Origin: Sabellastarte sp. h YS-2021
Taxonomy: Eukaryota > Annelida > Polychaeta > Sabellida > Sabellidae
Reading direction: 5' to 3'
Assembly (NCBI GenBank): GCA_964017235.1
Contig: OZ024935.1
Span: 1-64,000 of the forward strand
DNA: 64,000 bases
A model generated the notes under the pieces. The model had not been told where the DNA came from. It did no database searches and saw only the letters and a program-made list of their open reading frames with translations. A program made the position numbers and the translations under genes. This document shows, one piece after another, positions 12,701-27,700 of the stretch (position 1 is its first letter; each line of letters starts with the position of its first letter).

Positions 12701-15700
12701 CCTGGATTAGTCTTGGTGAGGACACTATGTGGCTGGTGTAATACTTAAACTTGGCACTGAAATATAAGAACCAGACCCAAAAATATGGTTTTACTGTTTT
12801 TGTCGTGTTTTTTTTCAACAGGAATCCCTACTAAAACCCATTTTTCGCATTTTAAAGCCCAACTATTGAGGTTGCAGACCCCATATAGGTATCCAACTCT
12901 TGGCTGACATGGCAGAGATTTACTCTTTCTGTAGAAACCTCTTATGCATCCATAGTAAAACGGATAATGCAAGTTTTCCAAAAATTAACTAGGATCTAAT
13001 TCTGCCAAAAAGGTACTTTCTACTCAAGCTATGGACTGAAGTAAGGTATGCCTGGATTAGTCTTGGTGAGGACACTATGTGGCTGGTGTAATACTTAAAC
13101 TTGGCACTGAAATATAAGAACCAGACCCAAAAATATGGTTTTACTGTTTTTGTCGTGTTTTTTTTCAACAGGAATCCCTACTAAAACCCATTTTTCGCAT
13201 TTTAAAGCCCAACTATTGAGGTTGCAGACCCCATATAGGTATCCAACTCTTGGCTGACATGGCAGAGATTTACTCTTTCTGTAGAAACCTCTTATGCATC
13301 CATAGTAAAACGGATAATGCAAGTTTTCCAAAAATTAACCCCAAACCCCTAATTCTGCCAAAAAGGTACTTTCTACTCAAGCTATGGACTGAAGTAAGGT
13401 ATGCCTGGATTAGTCTTGGTGAGGACACTATGTGGCTGGTGTAATACTTAAACTTGGCACTGAAATATAAGAACCAGACCCAAAAATATGGTTTTACTGT
13501 TTTTGTCGTGTTTTTTTTCAACAGGAATCCCTACTAAAACCCATTTTTCGCATTTTAAAGCCCAACTATTGAGGTTGCAGACCCCATATAGGTATCCAAC
13601 TCTTGGCTGACATGGCAGAGATTTACTCTTTCTGTAGAAACCTCTTATGCATCCATAGTAAAACGGATAATGCAAGTTTTCCAAAAATTAACCCCAAACC
13701 CCTAATTCTGCCAAAAAGGTACTTTCTACTCAAGCTATGGACTGAAGTAAGGTATGCCTGGATTAGTCTTGGTGAGGACACTATGTGGCTGGTGTAATAC
13801 TTAAACTTGGCACTGAAATATAAGAACCAGACCCAAAAATATGGTTTTACTGTTTTTGTCGTGTTTTTTTTCAACAGGAATCCCTACTAAAACCCATTTT
13901 TCGCATTTTAAAGCCCAACTATTGAGGTTGCAGACCCCATATAGGTATCCAACTCTTGGCTGACATGGCAGAGATTTACTCTTTCTGTAGAAACCTCTTA
14001 TGCATCCATAGTAAAACGGATAATGCAAGTTTTCCAAAAATTAACCCCAAACCCCTAATTCTGCCAAAAAGGTACTTTCTACTCAAGCTATGGACTGAAG
14101 TAAGGTATGCCTGGATTAGTCTTGGTGAGGACACTATGTGGCTGGTGTAATACTTAAACTTGGCACTGAAATATAAGAACCAGACCCAAAAATATGGTTT
14201 TACTGTTTTTGTCGTGTTTTTTTTCAACAGGAATCCCTACTAAAACCCATTTTTCGCATTTTAAAGCCCAACTATTGAGGTTGCAGACCCCATATAGGTA
14301 TCCAACTCTTGGCTGACATGGCAGAGATTTACTCTTTCTGTAGAAACCTCTTATGCATCCATAGTAAAACGGATAATGCAAGTTTTCCAAAAATTAACCC
14401 CAAACCCCTAATTCTGCCAAAAAGGTACTTTCTACTCAAGCTATGGACTGAAGTAAGGTATGCCTGGATTAGTCTTGGTGAGGACACTATGTGGCTGGTG
14501 TAATACTTAAACTTGGCACTGAAATATAAGAACCAGACCCAAAAATATGGTTTTACTGTTTTTGTCGTGTTTTTTTTCAACAGGAATCCCTACTAAAACC
14601 CATTTTTCGCATTTTAAAGCCCAACTATTGAGGTTGCAGACCCCATATAGGTATCCAACTCTTGGCTGACATGGCAGAGATTTACTCTTTCTGTAGAAAC
14701 CTCTTATGCATCCATAGTAAAACGGATAATGCAAGTTTTCCAAAAATTAACCCCAAACCCCTAATTCTGCCAAAAAGGTACTTTCTACTCAAGCTATGGA
14801 CTGAAGTAAGGTATGCCTGGATTAGTCTTGGTGAGGACACTATGTGGCTGGTGTAATACTTAAACTTGGCACTGAAATATAAGAACCAGACCCAAAAATA
14901 TGGTTTTACTGTTTTTGTCGTGTTTTTTTTCAACAGGAATCCCTACTAAAACCCATTTTTCGCATTTTAAAGCCCAACTATTGAGGTTGCAGACCCCATA
15001 TAGGTATCCAACTCTTGGCTGACATGGCAGAGATTTACTCTTTCTGTAGAAACCTCTTATGCATCCATAGTAAAACGGATAATGCAAGTTTTCCAAAAAT
15101 TAACCCCAAACCCCTAATTCTGCCAAAAAGGTACTTTCTACTCAAGCTATGGACTGAAGTAAGGTATGCCTGGATTAGTCTTGGTGAGGACACTATGTGG
15201 CTGGTGTAATACTTAAACTTGGCACTGAAATATAAGAACCAGACCCAAAAATATGGTTTTACTGTTTTTGTCGTGTTTTTTTTCAACAGGAATCCCTACT
15301 AAAACCCATTTTTCGCATTTTAAAGCCCAACTATTGAGGTTGCAGACCCCATATAGGTATCCAACTCTTGGCTGACATGGCAGAGATTTACTCTTTCTGT
15401 AGAAACCTCTTATGCATCCATAGTAAAACGGATAATGCAAGTTTTCCAAAAATTAACCCCAAACCCCTAATTCTGCCAAAAAGGTACTTTCTACTCAAGC
15501 TATGGACTGAAGTAAGGTATGCCTGGATTAGTCTTGGTGAGGACACTATGTGGCTGGTGTAATACTTAAACTTGGCACTGAAATATAAGAACCAGACCCA
15601 AAAATATGGTTTTACTGTTTTTGTCGTGTTTTTTTTCAACAGGAATCCCTACTAAAACCCATTTTTCGCATTTTAAAGCCCAACTATTGAGGTTGCAGAC

Positions 15701-18700
15701 CCCATATAGGTATCCAACTCTTGGCTGACATGGCAGAGATTTACTCTTTCTGTAGAAACCTCTTATGCATCCATAGTAAAACGGATAATGCAAGTTTTCC
15801 AAAAATTAACCCCAAACCCCTAATTCTGCCAAAAAGGTACTTTCTACTCAAGCTATGGACTGAAGTAAGGTATGCCTGGATTAGTCTTGGTGAGGACACT
15901 ATGTGGCTGGTGTAATACTTAAACTTGGCACTGAAATATAAGAACCAGACCCAAAAATATGGTTTTACTGTTTTTGTCGTGTTTTTTTTCAACAGGAATC
16001 CCTACTAAAACCCATTTTTCGCATTTTAAAGCCCAACTATTGAGGTTGCAGACCCCATATAGGTATCCAACTCTTGGCTGACATGGCAGAGATTTACTCT
16101 TTCTGTAGAAACCTCTTATGCATCCATAGTAAAACGGATAATGCAAGTTTTCCAAAAATTAACCCCAAACCCCTAATTCTGCCAAAAAGGTACTTTCTAC
16201 TCAAGCTATGGACTGAAGTAAGGTATGCCTGGATTAGTCTTGGTGAGGACACTATGTGGCTGGTGTAATACTTAAACTTGGCACTGAAATATAAGAACCA
16301 GACCCAAAAATATGGTTTTACTGTTTTTGTCGTGTTTTTTTTCAACAGGAATCCCTACTAAAACCCATTTTTCGCATTTTAAAGCCCAACTATTGAGGTT
16401 GCAGACCCCATATAGGTATCCAACTCTTGGCTGACATGGCAGAGATTTACTCTTTCTGTAGAAACCTCTTATGCATCCATAGTAAAACGGATAATGCAAG
16501 TTTTCCAAAAATTAACCCCAAACCCCTAATTCTGCCAAAAAGGTACTTTCTACTCAAGCTATGGACTGAAGTAAGGTATGCCTGGATTAGTCTTGGTGAG
16601 GACACTATGTGGCTGGTGTAATACTTAAACTTGGCACTGAAATATAAGAACCAGACCCAAAAATATGGTTTTACTGTTTTTGTCGTGTTTTTTTTCAACA
16701 GGAATCCCTACTAAAACCCATTTTTCGCATTTTAAAGCCCAACTATTGAGGTTGCAGACCCCATATAGGTATCCAACTCTTGGCTGACATGGCAGAGATT
16801 TACTCTTTCTGTAGAAACCTCTTATGCATCCATAGTAAAACGGATAATGCAAGTTTTCCAAAAATTAACCCCAAACCCCTAATTCTGCCAAAAAGGTACT
16901 TTCTACTCAAGCTATGGACTGAAGTAAGGTATGCCTGGATTAGTCTTGGTGAGGACACTATGTGGCTGGTGTAATACTTAAACTTGGCACTGAAATATAA
17001 GAACCAGACCCAAAAATATGGTTTTACTGTTTTTGTCGTGTTTTTTTTCAACAGGAATCCCTACTAAAACCCATTTTTCGCATTTTAAAGCCCAACTATT
17101 GAGGTTGCAGACCCCATATAGGTATCCAACTCTTGGCTGACATGGCAGAGATTTACTCTTTCTGTAGAAACCTCTTATGCATCCATAGTAAAACGGATAA
17201 TGCAAGTTTTCCAAAAATTAACCCCAAACCCCTAATTCTGCCAAAAAGGTACTTTCTACTCAAGCTATGGACTGAAGTAAGGTATGCCTGGATTAGTCTT
17301 GGTGAGGACACTATGTGGCTGGTGTAATACTTAAACTTGGCACTGAAATATAAGAACCAGACCCAAAAATATGGTTTTACTGTTTTTGTCGTGTTTTTTT
17401 TCAACAGGAATCCCTACTAAAACCCATTTTTCGCATTTTAAAGCCCAACTATTGAGGTTGCAGACCCCATATAGGTATCCAACTCTTGGCTGACATGGCA
17501 GAGATTTACTCTTTCTGTAGAAACCTCTTATGCATCCATAGTAAAACGGATAATGCAAGTTTTCCAAAAATTAACCCCAAACCCCTAATTCTGCCAAAAA
17601 GGTACTTTCTACTCAAGCTATGGACTGAAGTAAGGTATGCCTGGATTAGTCTTGGTGAGGACACTATGTGGCTGGTGTAATACTTAAACTTGGCACTGAA
17701 ATATAAGAACCAGACCCAAAAATATGGTTTTACTGTTTTTGTCGTGTTTTTTTTCAACAGGAATCCCTACTAAAACCCATTTTTCGCATTTTAAAGCCCA
17801 ACTATTGAGGTTGCAGACCCCATATAGGTATCCAACTCTTGGCTGACATGGCAGAGATTTACTCTTTCTGTAGAAACCTCTTATGCATCCATAGTAAAAC
17901 GGATAATGCAAGTTTTCCAAAAATTAACCCCAAACCCCTAATTCTGCCAAAAAGGTACTTTCTACTCAAGCTATGGACTGAAGTAAGGTATGCCTGGATT
18001 AGTCTTGGTGAGGACACTATGTGGCTGGTGTAATACTTAAACTTGGCACTGAAATATAAGAACCAGACCCAAAAATATGGTTTTACTGTTTTTGTCGTGT
18101 TTTTTTTCAACAGGAATCCCTACTAAAACCCATTTTTCGCATTTTAAAGCCCAACTATTGAGGTTGCAGACCCCATATAGGTATCCAACTCTTGGCTGAC
18201 ATGGCAGAGATTTACTCTTTCTGTAGAAACCTCTTATGCATCCATAGTAAAACGGATAATGCAAGTTTTCCAAAAATTAACCCCAAACCCCTAATTCTGC
18301 CAAAAAGGTACTTTCTACTCAAGCTATGGACTGAAGTAAGGTATGCCTGGATTAGTCTTGGTGAGGACACTATGTGGCTGGTGTAATACTTAAACTTGGC
18401 ACTGAAATATAAGAACCAGACCCAAAAATATGGTTTTACTGTTTTTGTCGTGTTTTTTTTCAACAGGAATCCCTACTAAAACCCATTTTTCGCATTTTAA
18501 AGCCCAACTATTGAGGTTGCAGACCCCATATAGGTATCCAACTCTTGGCTGACATGGCAGAGATTTACTCTTTCTGTAGAAACCTCTTATGCATCCATAG
18601 TAAAACGGATAATGCAAGTTTTCCAAAAATTAACCCCAAACCCCTAATTCTGCCAAAAAGGTACTTTCTACTCAAGCTATGGACTGAAGTAAGGTATGCC

Positions 18701-21700
18701 TGGATTAGTCTTGGTGAGGACACTATGTGGCTGGTGTAATACTTAAACTTGGCACTGAAATATAAGAACCAGACCCAAAAATATGGTTTTACTGTTTTTG
18801 TCGTGTTTTTTTTCAACAGGAATCCCTACTAAAACCCATTTTTCGCATTTTAAAGCCCAACTATTGAGGTTGCAGACCCCATATAGGTATCCAACTCTTG
18901 GCTGACATGGCAGAGATTTACTCTTTCTGTAGAAACCTCTTATGCATCCATAGTAAAACGGATAATGCAAGTTTTCCAAAAATTAACCCCAAACCCCTAA
19001 TTCTGCCAAAAAGGTACTTTCTACTCAAGCTATGGACTGAAGTAAGGTATGCCTGGATTAGTCTTGGTGAGGACACTATGTGGCTGGTGTAATACTTAAA
19101 CTTGGCACTGAAATATAAGAACCAGACCCAAAAATATGGTTTTACTGTTTTTGTCGTGTTTTTTTTCAACAGGAATCCCTACTAAAACCCATTTTTCGCA
19201 TTTTAAAGCCCAACTATTGAGGTTGCAGACCCCATATAGGTATCCAACTCTTGGCTGACATGGCAGAGATTTACTCTTTCTGTAGAAACCTCTTATGCAT
19301 CCATAGTAAAACGGATAATGCAAGTTTTCCAAAAATTAACCCCAAACCCCTAATTCTGCCAAAAAGGTACTTTCTACTCAAGCTATGGACTGAAGTAAGG
19401 TATGCCTGGATTAGTCTTGGTGAGGACACTATGTGGCTGGTGTAATACTTAAACTTGGCACTGAAATATAAGAACCAGACCCAAAAATATGGTTTTACTG
19501 TTTTTGTCGTGTTTTTTTTCAACAGGAATCCCTACTAAAACCCATTTTTCGCATTTTAAAGCCCAACTATTGAGGTTGCAGACCCCATATAGGTATCCAA
19601 CTCTTGGCTGACATGGCAGAGATTTACTCTTTCTGTAGAAACCTCTTATGCATCCATAGTAAAACGGATAATGCAAGTTTTCCAAAAATTAACCCCAAAC
19701 CCCTAATTCTGCCAAAAAGGTACTTTCTACTCAAGCTATGGACTGAAGTAAGGTATGCCTGGATTAGTCTTGGTGAGGACACTATGTGGCTGGTGTAATA
19801 CTTAAACTTGGCACTGAAATATAAGAACCAGACCCAAAAATATGGTTTTACTGTTTTTGTCGTGTTTTTTTTCAACAGGAATCCCTACTAAAACCCATTT
19901 TTCGCATTTTAAAGCCCAACTATTGAGGTTGCAGACCCCATATAGGTATCCAACTCTTGGCTGACATGGCAGAGATTTACTCTTTCTGTAGAAACCTCTT
20001 ATGCATCCATAGTAAAACGGATAATGCAAGTTTTCCAAAAATTAACCCCAAACCCCTAATTCTGCCAAAAAGGTACTTTCTACTCAAGCTATGGACTGAA
20101 GTAAGGTATGCCTGGATTAGTCTTGGTGAGGACACTATGTGGCTGGTGTAATACTTAAACTTGGCACTGAAATATAAGAACCAGACCCAAAAATATGGTT
20201 TTACTGTTTTTGTCGTGTTTTTTTTCAACAGGAATCCCTACTAAAACCCATTTTTCGCATTTTAAAGCCCAACTATTGAGGTTGCAGACCCCATATAGGT
20301 ATCCAACTCTTGGCTGACATGGCAGAGATTTACTCTTTCTGTAGAAACCTCTTATGCATCCATAGTAAAACGGATAATGCAAGTTTTCCAAAAATTAACC
20401 CCAAACCCCTAATTCTGCCAAAAAGGTACTTTCTACTCAAGCTATGGACTGAAGTAAGGTATGCCTGGATTAGTCTTGGTGAGGACACTATGTGGCTGGT
20501 GTAATACTTAAACTTGGCACTGAAATATAAGAACCAGACCCAAAAATATGGTTTTACTGTTTTTGTCGTGTTTTTTTTCAACAGGAATCCCTACTAAAAC
20601 CCATTTTTCGCATTTTAAAGCCCAACTATTGAGGTTGCAGACCCCATATAGGTATCCAACTCTTGGCTGACATGGCAGAGATTTACTCTTTCTGTAGAAA
20701 CCTCTTATGCATCCATAGTAAAACGGATAATGCAAGTTTTCCAAAAATTAACCCCAAACCCCTAATTCTGCCAAAAAGGTACTTTCTACTCAAGCTATGG
20801 ACTGAAGTAAGGTATGCCTGGATTAGTCTTGGTGAGGACACTATGTGGCTGGTGTAATACTTAAACTTGGCACTGAAATATAAGAACCAGACCCAAAAAT
20901 ATGGTTTTACTGTTTTTGTCGTGTTTTTTTTCAACAGGAATCCCTACTAAAACCCATTTTTCGCATTTTAAAGCCCAACTATTGAGGTTGCAGACCCCAT
21001 ATAGGTATCCAACTCTTGGCTGACATGGCAGAGATTTACTCTTTCTGTAGAAACCTCTTATGCATCCATAGTAAAACGGATAATGCAAGTTTTCCAAAAA
21101 TTAACCCCAAACCCCTAATTCTGCCAAAAAGGTACTTTCTACTCAAGCTATGGACTGAAGTAAGGTATGCCTGGATTAGTCTTGGTGAGGACACTATGTG
21201 GCTGGTGTAATACTTAAACTTGGCACTGAAATATAAGAACCAGACCCAAAAATATGGTTTTACTGTTTTTGTCGTGTTTTTTTTCAACAGGAATCCCTAC
21301 TAAAACCCATTTTTCGCATTTTAAAGCCCAACTATTGAGGTTGCAGACCCCATATAGGTATCCAACTCTTGGCTGACATGGCAGAGATTTACTCTTTCTG
21401 TAGAAACCTCTTATGCATCCATAGTAAAACGGATAATGCAAGTTTTCCAAAAATTAACCCCAAACCCCTAATTCTGCCAAAAAGGTACTTTCTACTCAAG
21501 CTATGGACTGAAGTAAGGTATGCCTGGATTAGTCTTGGTGAGGACACTATGTGGCTGGTGTAATACTTAAACTTGGCACTGAAATATAAGAACCAGACCC
21601 AAAAATATGGTTTTACTGTTTTTGTCGTGTTTTTTTTCAACAGGAATCCCTACTAAAACCCATTTTTCGCATTTTAAAGCCCAACTATTGAGGTTGCAGA

Positions 21701-24700
21701 CCCCATATAGGTATCCAACTCTTGGCTGACATGGCAGAGATTTACTCTTTCTGTAGAAACCTCTTATGCATCCATAGTAAAACGGATAATGCAAGTTTTC
21801 CAAAAATTAACCCCAAACCCCTAATTCTGCCAAAAAGGTACTTTCTACTCAAGCTATGGACTGAAGTAAGGTATGCCTGGATTAGTCTTGGTGAGGACAC
21901 TATGTGGCTGGTGTAATACTTAAACTTGGCACTGAAATATAAGAACCAGACCCAAAAATATGGTTTTACTGTTTTTGTCGTGTTTTTTTTCAACAGGAAT
22001 CCCTACTAAAACCCATTTTTCGCATTTTAAAGCCCAACTATTGAGGTTGCAGACCCCATATAGGTATCCAACTCTTGGCTGACATGGCAGAGATTTACTC
22101 TTTCTGTAGAAACCTCTTATGCATCCATAGTAAAACGGATAATGCAAGTTTTCCAAAAATTAACCCCAAACCCCTAATTCTGCCAAAAAGGTACTTTCTA
22201 CTCAAGCTATGGACTGAAGTAAGGTATGCCTGGATTAGTCTTGGTGAGGACACTATGTGGCTGGTGTAATACTTAAACTTGGCACTGAAATATAAGAACC
22301 AGACCCAAAAATATGGTTTTACTGTTTTTGTCGTGTTTTTTTTCAACAGGAATCCCTACTAAAACCCATTTTTCGCATTTTAAAGCCCAACTATTGAGGT
22401 TGCAGACCCCATATAGGTATCCAACTCTTGGCTGACATGGCAGAGATTTACTCTTTCTGTAGAAACCTCTTATGCATCCATAGTAAAACGGATAATGCAA
22501 GTTTTCCAAAAATTAACCCCAAACCCCTAATTCTGCCAAAAAGGTACTTTCTACTCAAGCTATGGACTGAAGTAAGGTATGCCTGGATTAGTCTTGGTGA
22601 GGACACTATGTGGCTGGTGTAATACTTAAACTTGGCACTGAAATATAAGAACCAGACCCAAAAATATGGTTTTACTGTTTTTGTCGTGTTTTTTTTCAAC
22701 AGGAATCCCTACTAAAACCCATTTTTCGCATTTTAAAGCCCAACTATTGAGGTTGCAGACCCCATATAGGTATCCAACTCTTGGCTGACATGGCAGAGAT
22801 TTACTCTTTCTGTAGAAACCTCTTATGCATCCATAGTAAAACGGATAATGCAAGTTTTCCAAAAATTAACCCCAAACCCCTAATTCTGCCAAAAAGGTAC
22901 TTTCTACTCAAGCTATGGACTGAAGTAAGGTATGCCTGGATTAGTCTTGGTGAGGACACTATGTGGCTGGTGTAATACTTAAACTTGGCACTGAAATATA
23001 AGAACCAGACCCAAAAATATGGTTTTACTGTTTTTGTCGTGTTTTTTTTCAACAGGAATCCCTACTAAAACCCATTTTTCGCATTTTAAAGCCCAACTAT
23101 TGAGGTTGCAGACCCCATATAGGTATCCAACTCTTGGCTGACATGGCAGAGATTTACTCTTTCTGTAGAAACCTCTTATGCATCCATAGTAAAACGGATA
23201 ATGCAAGTTTTCCAAAAATTAACCCCAAACCCCTAATTCTGCCAAAAAGGTACTTTCTACTCAAGCTATGGACTGAAGTAAGGTATGCCTGGATTAGTCT
23301 TGGTGAGGACACTATGTGGCTGGTGTAATACTTAAACTTGGCACTGAAATATAAGAACCAGACCCAAAAATATGGTTTTACTGTTTTTGTCGTGTTTTTT
23401 TTCAACAGGAATCCCTACTAAAACCCATTTTTCGCATTTTAAAGCCCAACTATTGAGGTTGCAGACCCCATATAGGTATCCAACTCTTGGCTGACATGGC
23501 AGAGATTTACTCTTTCTGTAGAAACCTCTTATGCATCCATAGTAAAACGGATAATGCAAGTTTTCCAAAAATTAACCCCAAACCCCTAATTCTGCCAAAA
23601 AGGTACTTTCTACTCAAGCTATGGACTGAAGTAAGGTATGCCTGGATTAGTCTTGGTGAGGACACTATGTGGCTGGTGTAATACTTAAACTTGGCACTGA
23701 AATATAAGAACCAGACCCAAAAATATGGTTTTACTGTTTTTGTCGTGTTTTTTTTCAACAGGAATCCCTACTAAAACCCATTTTTCGCATTTTAAAGCCC
23801 AACTATTGAGGTTGCAGACCCCATATAGGTATCCAACTCTTGGCTGACATGGCAGAGATTTACTCTTTCTGTAGAAACCTCTTATGCATCCATAGTAAAA
23901 CGGATAATGCAAGTTTTCCAAAAATTAACCCCAAACCCCTAATTCTGCCAAAAAGGTACTTTCTACTCAAGCTATGGACTGAAGTAAGGTATGCCTGGAT
24001 TAGTCTTGGTGAGGACACTATGTGGCTGGTGTAATACTTAAACTTGGCACTGAAATATAAGAACCAGACCCAAAAATATGGTTTTACTGTTTTTGTCGTG
24101 TTTTTTTTCAACAGGAATCCCTACTAAAACCCATTTTTCGCATTTTAAAGCCCAACTATTGAGGTTGCAGACCCCATATAGGTATCCAACTCTTGGCTGA
24201 CATGGCAGAGATTTACTCTTTCTGTAGAAACCTCTTATGCATCCATAGTAAAACGGATAATGCAAGTTTTCCAAAAATTAACCCCAAACCCCTAATTCTG
24301 CCAAAAAGGTACTTTCTACTCAAGCTATGGACTGAAGTAAGGTATGCCTGGATTAGTCTTGGTGAGGACACTATGTGGCTGGTGTAATACTTAAACTTGG
24401 CACTGAAATATAAGAACCAGACCCAAAAATATGGTTTTACTGTTTTTGTCGTGTTTTTTTTCAACAGGAATCCCTACTAAAACCCATTTTTCGCATTTTA
24501 AAGCCCAACTATTGAGGTTGCAGACCCCATATAGGTATCCAACTCTTGGCTGACATGGCAGAGATTTACTCTTTCTGTAGAAACCTCTTATGCATCCATA
24601 GTAAAACGGATAATGCAAGTTTTCCAAAAATTAACCCCAAACCCCTAATTCTGCCAAAAAGGTACTTTCTACTCAAGCTATGGACTGAAGTAAGGTATGC

Positions 24701-27700
24701 CTGGATTAGTCTTGGTGAGGACACTATGTGGCTGGTGTAATACTTAAACTTGGCACTGAAATATAAGAACCAGACCCAAAAATATGGTTTTACTGTTTTT
24801 GTCGTGTTTTTTTTCAACAGGAATCCCTACTAAAACCCATTTTTCGCATTTTAAAGCCCAACTATTGAGGTTGCAGACCCCATATAGGTATCCAACTCTT
24901 GGCTGACATGGCAGAGATTTACTCTTTCTGTAGAAACCTCTTATGCATCCATAGTAAAACGGATAATGCAAGTTTTCCAAAAATTAACCCCAAACCCCTA
25001 ATTCTGCCAAAAAGGTACTTTCTACTCAAGCTATGGACTGAAGTAAGGTATGCCTGGATTAGTCTTGGTGAGGACACTATGTGGCTGGTGTAATACTTAA
25101 ACTTGGCACTGAAATATAAGAACCAGACCCAAAAATATGGTTTTACTGTTTTTGTCGTGTTTTTTTTCAACAGGAATCCCTACTAAAACCCATTTTTCGC
25201 ATTTTAAAGCCCAACTATTGAGGTTGCAGACCCCATATAGGTATCCAACTCTTGGCTGACATGGCAGAGATTTACTCTTTCTGTAGAAACCTCTTATGCA
25301 TCCATAGTAAAACGGATAATGCAAGTTTTCCAAAAATTAACCCCAAACCCCTAATTCTGCCAAAAAGGTACTTTCTACTCAAGCTATGGACTGAAGTAAG
25401 GTATGCCTGGATTAGTCTTGGTGAGGACACTATGTGGCTGGTGTAATACTTAAACTTGGCACTGAAATATAAGAACCAGACCCAAAAATATGGTTTTACT
25501 GTTTTTGTCGTGTTTTTTTTCAACAGGAATCCCTACTAAAACCCATTTTTCGCATTTTAAAGCCCAACTATTGAGGTTGCAGACCCCATATAGGTATCCA
25601 ACTCTTGGCTGACATGGCAGAGATTTACTCTTTCTGTAGAAACCTCTTATGCATCCATAGTAAAACGGATAATGCAAGTTTTCCAAAAATTAACCCCAAA
25701 CCCCTAATTCTGCCAAAAAGGTACTTTCTACTCAAGCTATGGACTGAAGTAAGGTATGCCTGGATTAGTCTTGGTGAGGACACTATGTGGCTGGTGTAAT
25801 ACTTAAACTTGGCACTGAAATATAAGAACCAGACCCAAAAATATGGTTTTACTGTTTTTGTCGTGTTTTTTTTCAACAGGAATCCCTACTAAAACCCATT
25901 TTTCGCATTTTAAAGCCCAACTATTGAGGTTGCAGACCCCATATAGGTATCCAACTCTTGGCTGACATGGCAGAGATTTACTCTTTCTGTAGAAACCTCT
26001 TATGCATCCATAGTAAAACGGATAATGCAAGTTTTCCAAAAATTAACCCCAAACCCCTAATTCTGCCAAAAAGGTACTTTCTACTCAAGCTATGGACTGA
26101 AGTAAGGTATGCCTGGATTAGTCTTGGTGAGGACACTATGTGGCTGGTGTAATACTTAAACTTGGCACTGAAATATAAGAACCAGACCCAAAAATATGGT
26201 TTTACTGTTTTTGTCGTGTTTTTTTTCAACAGGAATCCCTACTAAAACCCATTTTTCGCATTTTAAAGCCCAACTATTGAGGTTGCAGACCCCATATAGG
26301 TATCCAACTCTTGGCTGACATGGCAGAGATTTACTCTTTCTGTAGAAACCTCTTATGCATCCATAGTAAAACGGATAATGCAAGTTTTCCAAAAATTAAC
26401 CCCAAACCCCTAATTCTGCCAAAAAGGTACTTTCTACTCAAGCTATGGACTGAAGTAAGGTATGCCTGGATTAGTCTTGGTGAGGACACTATGTGGCTGG
26501 TGTAATACTTAAACTTGGCACTGAAATATAAGAACCAGACCCAAAAATATGGTTTTACTGTTTTTGTCGTGTTTTTTTTCAACAGGAATCCCTACTAAAA
26601 CCCATTTTTCGCATTTTAAAGCCCAACTATTGAGGTTGCAGACCCCATATAGGTATCCAACTCTTGGCTGACATGGCAGAGATTTACTCTTTCTGTAGAA
26701 ACCTCTTATGCATCCATAGTAAAACGGATAATGCAAGTTTTCCAAAAATTAACCCCAAACCCCTAATTCTGCCAAAAAGGTACTTTCTACTCAAGCTATG
26801 GACTGAAGTAAGGTATGCCTGGATTAGTCTTGGTGAGGACACTATGTGGCTGGTGTAATACTTAAACTTGGCACTGAAATATAAGAACCAGACCCAAAAA
26901 TATGGTTTTACTGTTTTTGTCGTGTTTTTTTTCAACAGGAATCCCTACTAAAACCCATTTTTCGCATTTTAAAGCCCAACTATTGAGGTTGCAGACCCCA
27001 TATAGGTATCCAACTCTTGGCTGACATGGCAGAGATTTACTCTTTCTGTAGAAACCTCTTATGCATCCATAGTAAAACGGATAATGCAAGTTTTCCAAAA
27101 ATTAACCCCAAACCCCTAATTCTGCCAAAAAGGTACTTTCTACTCAAGCTATGGACTGAAGTAAGGTATGCCTGGATTAGTCTTGGTGAGGACACTATGT
27201 GGCTGGTGTAATACTTAAACTTGGCACTGAAATATAAGAACCAGACCCAAAAATATGGTTTTACTGTTTTTGTCGTGTTTTTTTTCAACAGGAATCCCTA
27301 CTAAAACCCATTTTTCGCATTTTAAAGCCCAACTATTGAGGTTGCAGACCCCATATAGGTATCCAACTCTTGGCTGACATGGCAGAGATTTACTCTTTCT
27401 GTAGAAACCTCTTATGCATCCATAGTAAAACGGATAATGCAAGTTTTCCAAAAATTAACCCCAAACCCCTAATTCTGCCAAAAAGGTACTTTCTACTCAA
27501 GCTATGGACTGAAGTAAGGTATGCCTGGATTAGTCTTGGTGAGGACACTATGTGGCTGGTGTAATACTTAAACTTGGCACTGAAATATAAGAACCAGACC
27601 CAAAAATATGGTTTTACTGTTTTTGTCGTGTTTTTTTTCAACAGGAATCCCTACTAAAACCCATTTTTCGCATTTTAAAGCCCAACTATTGAGGTTGCAG

